From positions 186,001-250,000 of the IMG/VR virus record IMGVR_UViG_3300042430_002694: a DNA stretch of 64,000 nt. The stretch is one strand, 5' to 3'. Origin of the DNA: a virus. Shown here one piece after another: positions 38,824 through 46,136 of the stretch. The position numbers were made by a program, and so were the translations under genes. How positions within the stretch are numbered: the stretch's first letter is position 1; every line of letters begins with the position of its first letter. A model generated the notes under the pieces. The model saw nothing but the letters and a program-made list of their open reading frames with translations, was not told the origin of the DNA and ran no database searches.

Positions 38824-40257
38824 ATGACAGAAATCATCACATCATCACTTATGTACGGACTACCGGCCTTAATAGGGGTAATCGTATTTTTTTATGCACT
38901 ATCTCTACGTCGAATCGTGCCAACTAACGTAGTCCACATCGTTCAACGAGGAGACAAAACTGTTTCCTATGGCGTAGGTAAAGGCTCTAACGTTTATTAT
39001 GAGTGGCCGAAGTGGTTACCTAAAATCGGAGTTATGGTCAGATCATTGCCAGTATCTAACTTTGATATTGACTTAGCTAAATATTCAGCGTATGATAAGG
39101 ACCGTGTCCCTTTCGTAGTTGACGTTAAGGCATTCTTCCACATTGCTGATACAAATAAAGCTGCCGAGAAAGTAGAATCATTTGACGAGTTGAAAAAGCA
39201 GCTGGAAAATGTAGTTCAAGGAGCAGTTCGTTCTATTTTAGCAAAGTCTAAATTGGAGGAAATTATGGAAGAACGATCTATCTTTGGCGAAAAATTTACT
39301 GAAAGTGTTAAAGTTGATTTATCTAATTGGGGAGTTGAGCCTATTAAAAATATCGAGTTAATGGATGTTAGAGATACTGACGGTTCGAGCGTTATTCACC
39401 AGATTATGGCTAAGCGAATGTCTGCGATTGATATGGAATCCAGAACTGAAGTTGCTAAAAACACTAAATTGGCAGAGCAGGCGGAACTAACTGCTCAACA
39501 AGAAATTGATGTAACTAAAGCAGAAACTCAGAAAATTGCAGGAGAGGCGCAAGCTCAATCAATACAGGCAATCGGTATTGCCAAAGCAGAGGCTACAAAA
39601 AAGGCAGGTATTGCAGAACAAGAGTCAATATCAGATATCGCTCAAGCTGAACGAGCTACTGCTGAACAGCAAATGGAGGTCGTTAAAGTTAATGAGATTA
39701 AGCAGGCTGAAATTGATAAGGAAAAGGCAATTATTGCAGCTGAGCAACAAAAACGCAAAACTGAAATTGACGCAGAGGCTAATAAATTTAGAATTGAGAC
39801 TGAGGCTTCTGCTACACTTGAAGCACAGATCAAAAATGCAGAAGGTGTTAAAACTCTGGGCCAAGCAGAAGCAGATATTATTAAAGCAAAGGGTATATCG
39901 CAGGCTGAATCCAAGAAAGCAATGGAGCTTGCTGGAGTAACTGCCCAAACAACCCTAGCAAAAGAGATTGGCGAAAACAAATCTTACCAAGAATACTTGA
40001 TCAAAATTAGAGAAGTTGAAGTAACTCAAGTAGTCGGAGTTGCACAATACGAATCGATGGCAAAAGCAATGGCTGGAGCTGACTTGAAACTATTGGTAAA
40101 TAGTGGAGACGTACACTCAGGAATTGGCAAGTTAAGCGACCTATTCACAGCTAAAGGAGGTTCACAGATTAACGGGCTTCTTGAATCATTGAAACAGACA
40201 CCTGAAGGTAAAGGCTTACTGGCTATGCTTAACAAGCTTACACCAGGCGCAGAATAA
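38824..40257 (+). CDS. Flotillin/SPFH-family membrane protein
   Basis: A 477-aa protein. N-terminal transmembrane helix (about residues 11-28, GLPALIGVIVFFYALSLR), SPFH domain (about 35-205), then a long Ala/Glu/Lys/Gln-rich coiled coil (about 205-400, with repeated AEQ, KAE and IAKAEA units), and a short C-terminal domain. This is the flotillin architecture, which builds scaffolds at the inner membrane. Other frames across the repetitive coiled coil are open but are shadows. A phage could use it to organise membranes or resist defences; unproven. Confidence 0.85.
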   Translation: MTEIITSSLMYGLPALIGVIVFFYALSLRRIVPTNVVHIVQRGDKTVSYGVGKGSNVYYEWPKWLPKIGVMVRSLPVSNFDIDLAKYSAYDKDRVPFVVDVKAFFHIADTNKAAEKVESFDELKKQLENVVQGAVRSILAKSKLEEIMEERSIFGEKFTESVKVDLSNWGVEPIKNIELMDVRDTDGSSVIHQIMAKRMSAIDMESRTEVAKNTKLAEQAELTAQQEIDVTKAETQKIAGEAQAQSIQAIGIAKAEATKKAGIAEQESISDIAQAERATAEQQMEVVKVNEIKQAEIDKEKAIIAAEQQKRKTEIDAEANKFRIETEASATLEAQIKNAEGVKTLGQAEADIIKAKGISQAESKKAMELAGVTAQTTLAKEIGENKSYQEYLIKIREVEVTQVVGVAQYESMAKAMAGADLKLLVNSGDVHSGIGKLSDLFTAKGGSQINGLLESLKQTPEGKGLLAMLNKLTPGAE

Positions 40258-40276
40258 TTTTTAATAAATTTAAGAC

Positions 40277-40310
40277 AAAAAGTCTCTAGATTTGTCTAGA
40301 GACTTTTTTA
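40277..40310 (+). terminator. Rho-independent terminator
   Basis: AAAAGTCTCTAGA-TTTG-TCTAGAGACTTTTTT, 13-bp stem followed by TTA. Confidence 0.9.
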
Positions 40311-40316
40311 TTTTGG

Positions 40317-40322
40317 TATAAT
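40317..40322 (+). promoter_or_regulatory. TATAAT-type promoter box
   Basis: TTTTGGTATAATAG (TGn), just after a terminator and 16 nt before the CCA-adding enzyme. Confidence 0.55.
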
Positions 40323-40338
40323 AGTAAAAAGAAATAAC

Positions 40339-41076
40339 ATGACAGCACCATTTGAATTTTACGAAGTAGGCGGAAAGGTAAGAGACGAGATCTTGGGACT
40401 TCAGTCCAAAGACGTTGATTACGTAGCCGTGCCGAAAGCAACTCTGCTTGAGGAATTTCCTGAGGCGGCTGATATGTTTGACTTGCTAGTTGACTACTTA
40501 ACTCGTGAAAAATTCCAGATATTCCTGATCACCAAAGAATGTTACACAATCAGAGCAAAATTTCCAGACGGACATAAGTACCAAGGAGTTGCTGATTTTG
40601 TAATGTCTAGAAAAGAGACTGGATACGTGCCGTTTACCAGAACTCCGATCATTAAGCCTGGAACCCTATTCGACGATTTACAGAGAAGAGACTTTACTCT
40701 TAATGCCCTGGCAAGAGAAGCGGACGGCTCGATCATTGACTACTTTGATGGGCTGACTCACTTGAAGCTTGGGCTATTAGTAACGCCATTACCTTGCGAG
40801 GAAACGTTTCACGATGATCCTTTGAGAATCTTGAGAGCTATTAGATTTTCAATCACTAAAGGATTTACTATCCCTGAGGAAATGTCTCAAGTAATAAAGC
40901 ACTACGATTACGAAGTTAAGATGTGTGTAGTATCAGCTGAGAGAATCAGGGAAGAGCTCTTTAAGTGTTTCAAACATGACACTCATGCAACGATACTTAA
41001 GTTATCAGAGTACCCTTTCCTTATGGAATACATTTTTAGAACACAAATCTGGTTAAAACCAACAATGGAAGAATAA
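40339..41076 (+). CDS. tRNA CCA-adding enzyme / poly(A) polymerase family nucleotidyltransferase
   Basis: A 245-aa class II nucleotidyltransferase: VGGKVRDEILG (about residues 10-20), the catalytic DVDYVAV, QRRDFTLNALA (about 115-125, nucleotide-binding motif) and DDPLRILRAIRF. It ends after the neck region, shorter than bacterial CCA enzymes. It would repair or add CCA on tRNAs; 17 of the 28 clear tRNA genes here lack an encoded CCA. It overlaps the next gene (TAATG). Confidence 0.85.
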   Translation: MTAPFEFYEVGGKVRDEILGLQSKDVDYVAVPKATLLEEFPEAADMFDLLVDYLTREKFQIFLITKECYTIRAKFPDGHKYQGVADFVMSRKETGYVPFTRTPIIKPGTLFDDLQRRDFTLNALAREADGSIIDYFDGLTHLKLGLLVTPLPCEETFHDDPLRILRAIRFSITKGFTIPEEMSQVIKHYDYEVKMCVVSAERIREELFKCFKHDTHATILKLSEYPFLMEYIFRTQIWLKPTMEE

Positions 41077-41118
41077 TGGAAGCAACAATAAATGGAAGAA
41101 TAATGGAAGCAAAAATAA
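41065..41118. repeat. 27-bp tandem duplication at a gene junction
   Basis: 41065-41091 and 41092-41118 are identical except for one base. The unit contains the end of the CCA-enzyme gene and the start of the next gene, so it creates two in-frame ATG starts (41076 and 41103). Looks like a recent duplication. Confidence 0.9.
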
Positions 41119-41630
41119 ACTGGGTTCTAGACCAACATAGAGACACGAATCACATGTACGATAAGTACTTGCCTTATGAATTTCATTTACGTATGGTCGT
41201 TGAAGTTGCAAAGAAATTTCAATCTTTAATTACGTATGAGAAAGATTTTGAGCATGTACTACTTGGAGCATGGGGCCATGATCTTATTGAAGACACCAGA
41301 GTTTCATACAATGATGTTAAGCAGGCGCTTGGAGAAATGGCAGCAGATATTGTCTATGCGTGCTCAAACGAGAAAGGCAAGAGTCGTAATGATCGGGCTA
41401 ACTACCGATACTACGATGGAATCAGAACAACGCCGTATGCGATATTCGTTAAGTTATGCGACCGAATTGCAAACGTGCAGTACTCAAAAATGTCTGGCAG
41501 CAGAATGTTCGAGATGTACAGAAAAGAAAATCCCGAATTCATGCAGCAATTAGGCTGGACGGCTGAAGAAAAATATCTTCATGAGTATGCCAATATGTTT
41601 GTATACTTAAGTAAATTATTCGAAGACTGA
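41076..41630 (+). CDS. HD-domain (p)ppGpp hydrolase-like protein
   Basis: About 184 aa from ATG 41076, or 175 from ATG 41103. The HD motif GAWGHDLIEDTRVS (about residue 70) followed by FVKLCDRIANVQ (metal-binding Asp and nucleotide pocket) matches the SpoT/RSH hydrolase and small MESH1-type proteins. It would cleave ppGpp and blunt the host stringent response. No synthetase domain. Start uncertain because of the duplication. Confidence 0.8.
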   Translation: MEATINGRIMEAKINWVLDQHRDTNHMYDKYLPYEFHLRMVVEVAKKFQSLITYEKDFEHVLLGAWGHDLIEDTRVSYNDVKQALGEMAADIVYACSNEKGKSRNDRANYRYYDGIRTTPYAIFVKLCDRIANVQYSKMSGSRMFEMYRKENPEFMQQLGWTAEEKYLHEYANMFVYLSKLFED

Positions 41631-41649
41631 AAATAAAAAAATTAATATA

Positions 41650-42852
41650 ATGGAAAATCAAAACAGCGTATGTTACATTGGAAAAGTAACAGAAATCAAG
41701 GCAATCGAAGGAGCTGACAATATTGAGTTAGCGATCATCGGTGGATGGAATTGTATTACTAAAAAAGGACTACACAAGGCGGACGAATTTGTTATCATTG
41801 CAACAACTGATGCAGTTATTCCGGAAGAGTTATCCGAAAAATTGGGAGTAACCGGTTACCTGCGTAAGGGCAATCGAGTTAGAACAGTTAAGTTGAGAGG
41901 AGTTTACAGTGAGTGTCTAATCATTCCGCTTAATGTGCTTGAAGGTTCAGAAGAAATGAAGATCGGAGTTAGTAAACAGCCTTGGGGCGATCAATTACAG
42001 TTGGGCCCTTATGACGATGCACTCGTTATTGAAGAAGGAGTTGACGTTAGTGAGATGCTTGGAATTTTCAAGTACGAACCGCCAGTTAGACAGGTCCAAC
42101 TTGCTTCAGGTAAAAAGGTTCGTTATCAAGACAATCCAAACTTTCATGTCTACTACAAGTTTCCTAACTTGAAAAATGTTAGTGGAATGTTTACTGAAGA
42201 GGATATTGTGCAAATCACGCGTAAGATCCACGGTACGAATGCACGATACGGTATAGTTAAGAAGAATCGCTTGTCCTTCATGGATAGGATTAAAAAATTC
42301 TTTGGATTCGCCGGAGAGCTCTTTGAGTACGAGTACGTTTATGGATCTCATAATGTCGAGAAGGGTTCTGATTCTCAAGGGTTCTATTCAACTGATGTCT
42401 GGAGAACAATTGCCGAGAAGTACGATATCAAGAACAGGTTGCTTACCTTAGCAAAAACTAAAAATAGGATTGGTGAACTTGGAGCTGGTATTGTAATTTA
42501 CGGAGAAATTTACGGTGCAGGTATTCAAAAGAATTACGAGTACGGTCTGACTGATATTGAATTCGTTGGATTCGATGCCACAGTAAACGGCAAATACGAG
42601 TCCACTATTTACACTGAATTCCTTTTCAAAGAAGCGCTAGAGTTACCTCACGTTGGAGTCCTATACACAGGACCGTGGTCACAAGAGACACAAGACCAGT
42701 TCGTCTTTGGTAATATGATCAAAGGAACTAAGGTGCCGCATGAAGGCATTGTTATTAAGCACATAAGCGGTGAGCGTAATCGAGTAGCAAAGGTAATTAA
42801 TCCAGACTATTTGATTTACGGAGAAAAGCACGATATTGGAGACTCACATTAA
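41650..42852 (+). CDS. RNA ligase (Rnl2/Rnl5-like)
   Basis: A 400-aa ATP-dependent ligase. An N-terminal domain (about 1-150, GWNCITKKGLHKADEFVIIA) resembles an OB or tRNA-binding fold; motif I ITRKIHGTNARY carries the adenylated Lys at about residue 192; IVIYGEIYG is motif IIIa, HEGIVIK motif IV and RVAKVINPDY motif V. KxHGTN rather than KxDG places it with RNA-end ligases. It would seal nicked tRNA or RNA, alongside the kinase (32683), cyclic-phosphate receiver (next gene) and 2H phosphoesterase (10983). Confidence 0.8.
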   Translation: MENQNSVCYIGKVTEIKAIEGADNIELAIIGGWNCITKKGLHKADEFVIIATTDAVIPEELSEKLGVTGYLRKGNRVRTVKLRGVYSECLIIPLNVLEGSEEMKIGVSKQPWGDQLQLGPYDDALVIEEGVDVSEMLGIFKYEPPVRQVQLASGKKVRYQDNPNFHVYYKFPNLKNVSGMFTEEDIVQITRKIHGTNARYGIVKKNRLSFMDRIKKFFGFAGELFEYEYVYGSHNVEKGSDSQGFYSTDVWRTIAEKYDIKNRLLTLAKTKNRIGELGAGIVIYGEIYGAGIQKNYEYGLTDIEFVGFDATVNGKYESTIYTEFLFKEALELPHVGVLYTGPWSQETQDQFVFGNMIKGTKVPHEGIVIKHISGERNRVAKVINPDYLIYGEKHDIGDSH

Positions 42853-42866
42853 TAAAACAAATACAA

Positions 42867-43340
42867 ATGGAAGAAGAAAAATTACCGATCAGAATCTATT
42901 TAGATGACGTTCGAACACCAATTGAACAGGACTGGATAGTTGTTAGATCATACCAGGAGTTCAAGGACAAGGTGATGGAAATTGGATTAAAGAACATTCA
43001 CATGATCTCATTGGATCACGACTTGGGTGACTCAGCTATGTCAGAGTACTTCACGAATGTAAGTCCTAACTATAAGCTAGACTACACGAACATTACTGAA
43101 AAAACTGGAATGGATTGCACTAAGTGGTTGGTGAATCAGTTCTACGACGAGAATCCAAAGAGAATTGAGATGAGTCGTTTCGATAAGCGTAATGTGCCGA
43201 TTCGGTTTCCAGCAGTCTACGTACACTCAGCGAATCCAATTGGATCAGCGAACATGATGGGTTACATTAATAACTTCTTCATGAATGAGGGAGAACCTCA
43301 AAACTGCGTGAGAGTTCAGATACCTCACACGGTAATGTAA
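42867..43340 (+). CDS. Cyclic-phosphate processing receiver-like (cREC) protein
   Basis: A 157-aa protein with RIYLDDVRTP (N-terminal acidic pair) and MISLDHDLGDS, the LDDxRxP and DHDLG signatures of the receiver-like cREC family. These occur in RNA-repair loci and are proposed to act on cyclic phosphate RNA ends. Its location directly after the RNA ligase supports that role. The catalytic mechanism is not established from sequence alone. Confidence 0.75.
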   Translation: MEEEKLPIRIYLDDVRTPIEQDWIVVRSYQEFKDKVMEIGLKNIHMISLDHDLGDSAMSEYFTNVSPNYKLDYTNITEKTGMDCTKWLVNQFYDENPKRIEMSRFDKRNVPIRFPAVYVHSANPIGSANMMGYINNFFMNEGEPQNCVRVQIPHTVM

Positions 43341-43361
43341 TTATTAAAAATAGATTAACTA

Positions 43362-43904
43362 ATGAAAGTTGTACAAGAATTTCCTAACGGGCTTATATCA
43401 GTTTATCCATCCGTGTTTGGCGATGAAAGAGGATTTTTTCTAGAATCGTTTAATCAGCTGAAATATTCTGAATTTCTTAATGAGCATTCATTTGTTCAGG
43501 ATAATTTATCTAGATCCAAAAAAGGAGTCCTTCGTGGATTGCATTTTCAAGCTCCACCGTTTGATCAAGGAAAATTGGTTCAGGTAATTACAGGAAGCGT
43601 GTTGGATGTTGCGGTAGATATTCGTCGAGACTCTCCAAGCTACGGTAAATCCTTTCAAGTTGTATTAAATACGACTGATCGCAATCAACTTTGGATTCCA
43701 CCAGGCTTTGCGCATGGCTTCGTTAGCCTAGAAGACGACACTATTTTTTCCTATAAATGCACAAACGGTTATTCAAAAGAACATGAAGGCTGTATATTAT
43801 GGAATGATGCGGACTTAGCGATTGATTGGGAAATTGAAAATCCTATCATTTCGGATAAAGATCAATTGGGAACCCCGTTTAAAGAGTTAATCAGCCCATT
43901 CTAA
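43362..43904 (+). CDS. rfbC: dTDP-4-dehydrorhamnose 3,5-epimerase
   Basis: A 180-aa cupin with the RfbC signatures FGDERGFFLESFN, KGVLRGLHFQ (catalytic His), GSVLDVAVDIRRDSP and PPGFAHGF. It epimerises dTDP-4-keto-6-deoxyglucose on the way to dTDP-rhamnose. With the epimerase at 63121 and two GT2 genes it may help build or alter a surface polysaccharide, but the other rhamnose genes are not in the window. Confidence 0.92.
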   Translation: MKVVQEFPNGLISVYPSVFGDERGFFLESFNQLKYSEFLNEHSFVQDNLSRSKKGVLRGLHFQAPPFDQGKLVQVITGSVLDVAVDIRRDSPSYGKSFQVVLNTTDRNQLWIPPGFAHGFVSLEDDTIFSYKCTNGYSKEHEGCILWNDADLAIDWEIENPIISDKDQLGTPFKELISPF

Positions 43905-43958
43905 CGAGAATTGCTGAAAATAAAAAATGACCTCAGGAAATTATTAATAGTTATTGGG

Positions 43959-43964
43959 TATAAT
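43959..43964 (+). promoter_or_regulatory. TATAAT-type promoter box
   Basis: TTGGGTATAATAAC, 32 nt upstream of tRNA-Leu. Confidence 0.5.
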
Positions 43965-43996
43965 AACTTTATAACAAAACAAACGTTCTTTAAGTT

Positions 43997-44077
43997 GCCC
44001 TCTTGGCGGAATTGGTAGACGCGCTAGACTTAGGATCTAGTCTTAGGGTGAGAGTTCGAGTCTCTCAGAGGGTACCA
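43997..44077 (+). tRNA. tRNA-Leu(UAG)
   Basis: Class II: acceptor GCCCTCT/AGAGGGT, anticodon loop CTTAGGA in a CTAGA/TCTAG stem, short variable arm, CCA encoded. Confidence 0.93.
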
Positions 44078-44229
44078 AACACATATCACAAATAAAAATG
44101 TGAGTTACTTTGAAATAGCCAATTATAAGCCAACATAAAGCCGTTGGGTACAGAAGGAGTAATTAACCGGAGTATAGGCAACAATTGTGACACTGTAACA
44201 AATACCCATTTGAGTGGTATGTTTTAAAT
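44078..44229 (+). ncRNA. Structured spacer RNA module
   Basis: CACAT/ATGTG hairpin and a TGGGTA/TACCCA helix (44155-44160 with 44203-44208). Lies between two Leu-type tRNAs, echoing the 28-30 kb arrangement. Confidence 0.4.
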
Positions 44230-44350
44230 AGTCAGGTGGCGGAATTGGTAGACGCTATGTGGTGCGGAACTCGCTTCGTTCACCACTCCCTTAGCGGGGA
44301 AAACAAAGGTAAGAGATGTGACCATGCAGGTTCGAATCCTGTCCTGACTA
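44230..44350 (+). tRNA. Anomalous tRNA-Leu-like gene with long internal insert
   Basis: Acceptor AGTCAGG/CCTGACT, Leu-type D-arm (GCGGAATTGGTAGACGC) and T-arm (GCAGG-TTCGAAT-CCTGT) are normal, but the 121-nt length exceeds a class II tRNA by about 35 nt. The central region folds as GTGGTG/CACCAC plus TCCC/GGGA, not as a standard anticodon arm. Possibly intron-containing or a decayed gene. Confidence 0.55.
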
Positions 44351-44513
44351 CGATTGTTAACACGCTTGCTTCGTGTTGAAATTGTCAGATAACGTGCAAC
44401 GATAGTTTAAAGACTGTAGAAAAAGAAACACTGACTGGAAGGATTCTTATGGACGCATAAGAAGTAAAAGTCCACAACTAAACCTACTTACAATTGGCAA
44501 GGTAAATTGAATT
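44351..44513 (+). ncRNA. Structured RNA before terminator
   Basis: AACACG-CTTGCTT-CGTGTT hairpin (44359-44377) and TTCTTATG/CATAAGAA (44444-44451 with 44456-44463), followed by a terminator. No ORF. Possibly the 3' trailer of the tRNA transcript. Confidence 0.4.
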
Positions 44514-44543
44514 AAGGCGATCGATCTAACGGTCGCCTTTTTT
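44514..44543 (+). terminator. Rho-independent terminator
   Basis: AAGGCGATCG/CGGTCGCCTT 10-bp stem with 6-nt loop, then TTTT. Confidence 0.88.
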
Positions 44544-44545
44544 AG

Positions 44546-44551
44546 TATATT
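44546..44551 (+). promoter_or_regulatory. Promoter box predicting a leaderless mRNA
   Basis: TTAGTATATTAGACTT-ATG: 6 nt between the hexamer and ATG 44558, immediately after a terminator. Confidence 0.5.
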
Positions 44552-44557
44552 AGACTT

Positions 44558-45301
44558 ATGAAAGTACTACACAAACAGGAGAATTCAAAGCTTATTAATT
44601 ATGAGTTGTATGAAATCGCTCCAAAGATTTATGCAGTCTTGGCAAAGGACTCTTTTGAGAGAGCGATGCTCTTTCTTAGAGCACAAGAGTATTATGAATC
44701 CCCTTTTCCTGAATTTAGAGGACAGGACTTTGATATTTTTGTCTACATGAATCGTTACCGAAAAGAGAGATCAGCTAACTATTTTAGTTACACAGCGGAC
44801 TGGAGCGGATACAATGTTCCTAGCGAATCTCTTGAAGCCTGTATGCGAGGAGTTTATCAGTATCATACTGACATAACTTCGTACGATCATGAAATGACAG
44901 AGGTTGTGTCTATTATTAGACAGTACCAGAAAAAAGGTAAGTTCTATCTACTTGGAGTCGATTCATTGGAATCAAGAGTAATGGATCATGAATTTGCTCA
45001 CGGGCTATTCTATACAAATAAGGCGTATAAAACCGAGATGATGGAGTTAGTATTATCTTTAAAGCGAGATCTATACGAACAGCTTGAAAGCTACTTGATT
45101 CAAATCGGCTACACAAGCCACGTAATCGCGGATGAGATTCAGGCTTATATGGCGACAGGATTAACGGCAACGATGGCAAAGACCAGAGGCTCAGTTACGG
45201 CAGCTAAGAAATTCGAAAAGATATTTAAGAAATACAAGAAACAATATGGCAAACACGATAATATCAATAACCCTAAACGACAAGCAGCAGAAAAAGTTTG
45301 A
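44558..45301 (+). CDS. HExxH-containing unknown protein, 247 aa
   Basis: VMDHEFAHGLFY (about residues 143-154) is a HExxH motif, and DEIQAYMATG ~45 residues later supplies a Glu, so a cytoplasmic zinc metallopeptidase-like site is likely. The rest is helical and basic at the C-terminus (KKFEKIFKKYKKQYGKH). No family named. It overlaps the next gene by 56 nt. Confidence 0.55.
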   Translation: MKVLHKQENSKLINYELYEIAPKIYAVLAKDSFERAMLFLRAQEYYESPFPEFRGQDFDIFVYMNRYRKERSANYFSYTADWSGYNVPSESLEACMRGVYQYHTDITSYDHEMTEVVSIIRQYQKKGKFYLLGVDSLESRVMDHEFAHGLFYTNKAYKTEMMELVLSLKRDLYEQLESYLIQIGYTSHVIADEIQAYMATGLTATMAKTRGSVTAAKKFEKIFKKYKKQYGKHDNINNPKRQAAEKV

Positions 45302-45452
45302 TGCTTGGGGTAAGCACCTAAAAGCCCTGTTTGGCGAATGGGGAAACTTAACCTGGACAGTATCATCATGTGGAATCGGAGACACAATCACTGTCACTAG
45401 CAGCAATGCACCAAAACATCCATTAGACTTAACTGATGTCGGTAGCTGGTAA
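45246..45452 (+). CDS. Unknown 68-aa protein
   Basis: Starts MANTIISITLNDKQQKK within the end of the preceding gene and overlaps the following gene by 17 nt. The long double overlap and an A-rich start make it plausible but not certain. Confidence 0.45.
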   Translation: MANTIISITLNDKQQKKFDAWGKHLKALFGEWGNLTWTVSSCGIGDTITVTSSNAPKHPLDLTDVGSW

Positions 45453-45744
45453 GGAACGTTGCGACTGCGGAAAGATCGCAACTTGGTGTTACGGGCCAGG
45501 TTATAGAGATGGAGGTAATCCAAATTCATGTGATGATTGTGTCTCTCGTGGATGTGATTGTAATCACAATTACGTTAGTGTAAACTCGTATCATCCACCA
45601 CTAGACTCACCTAATTTACCGGAAGGCGAAGAGGGAGTTGACTGGAAGTGGATTAAAGCTGATAAAGTTTGGTGCTGGATTGATGAGCGCGGTAGAGAAT
45701 ATCCATGCTGTGAGTACGACTACATAATAGGATCAGAAGATTAA
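45436..45744 (+). CDS. Cys-rich protein, 102 aa
   Basis: Nine Cys including ERCDCGKIATWCYGPG and CDDCVSRGCDCNHNY, suggesting a metal-binding or disulfide-knotted domain, followed by an acidic/aromatic tail. No signal peptide. Family not recognised. Confidence 0.55.
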   Translation: MSVAGKERCDCGKIATWCYGPGYRDGGNPNSCDDCVSRGCDCNHNYVSVNSYHPPLDSPNLPEGEEGVDWKWIKADKVWCWIDERGREYPCCEYDYIIGSED

Positions 45745-45755
45745 TTAAACGAAAT

Positions 45756-46136
45756 ATGAGAATAGCAGTAATTGCACACGATAATAAAAAGGCGGACATG
45801 GTGGCATTCATCATGAAGCGTCTTGATTTTTTTAAGCAGCACGAGGTTGTTGCAACTGGTACGACCGGTACTCACATTGAGCATGCAGGTCTTGAGGTCG
45901 ACCGAATGAAGTCTGGACCGCAAGGCGGAGACGCTCAGATCGCAGCAGAGTTAGTCAACGGTAAAATAGATGGAGTTATCTTCTTTATTGATCCATTAAC
46001 TGCACATCCGCATGAAGTTGACGTTCAAATGTTACTTAGATTGTGTAATGTGTATAATATTCCTATTGCAACGAACTATTCGACTGCAAGCTTGTTGATA
46101 CAGGCAGTTTCTTCTAAAAATAACAACGATAAATGA
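45756..46136 (+). CDS. mgsA: Methylglyoxal synthase
   Basis: A 126-aa protein with family motifs in order: AVIAHDNKK, VATGTTG, KSGPQGGDAQIA (catalytic Asp) and FFIDPLTAHPHEVDV. The family converts dihydroxyacetone phosphate to toxic methylglyoxal, bypassing lower glycolysis. Length is slightly below bacterial MgsA (about 150). A phage copy is unusual; it may divert host carbon flow. Overlaps the helicase start by 4 nt. Confidence 0.88.
   Translation: MRIAVIAHDNKKADMVAFIMKRLDFFKQHEVVATGTTGTHIEHAGLEVDRMKSGPQGGDAQIAAELVNGKIDGVIFFIDPLTAHPHEVDVQMLLRLCNVYNIPIATNYSTASLLIQAVSSKNNNDK

Noticed and set aside
39536-39980. Open frames on both strands across the flotillin coiled coil
   Set aside because: Codon-repeat shadows of the Ala/Glu/Lys/Gln-rich segment.
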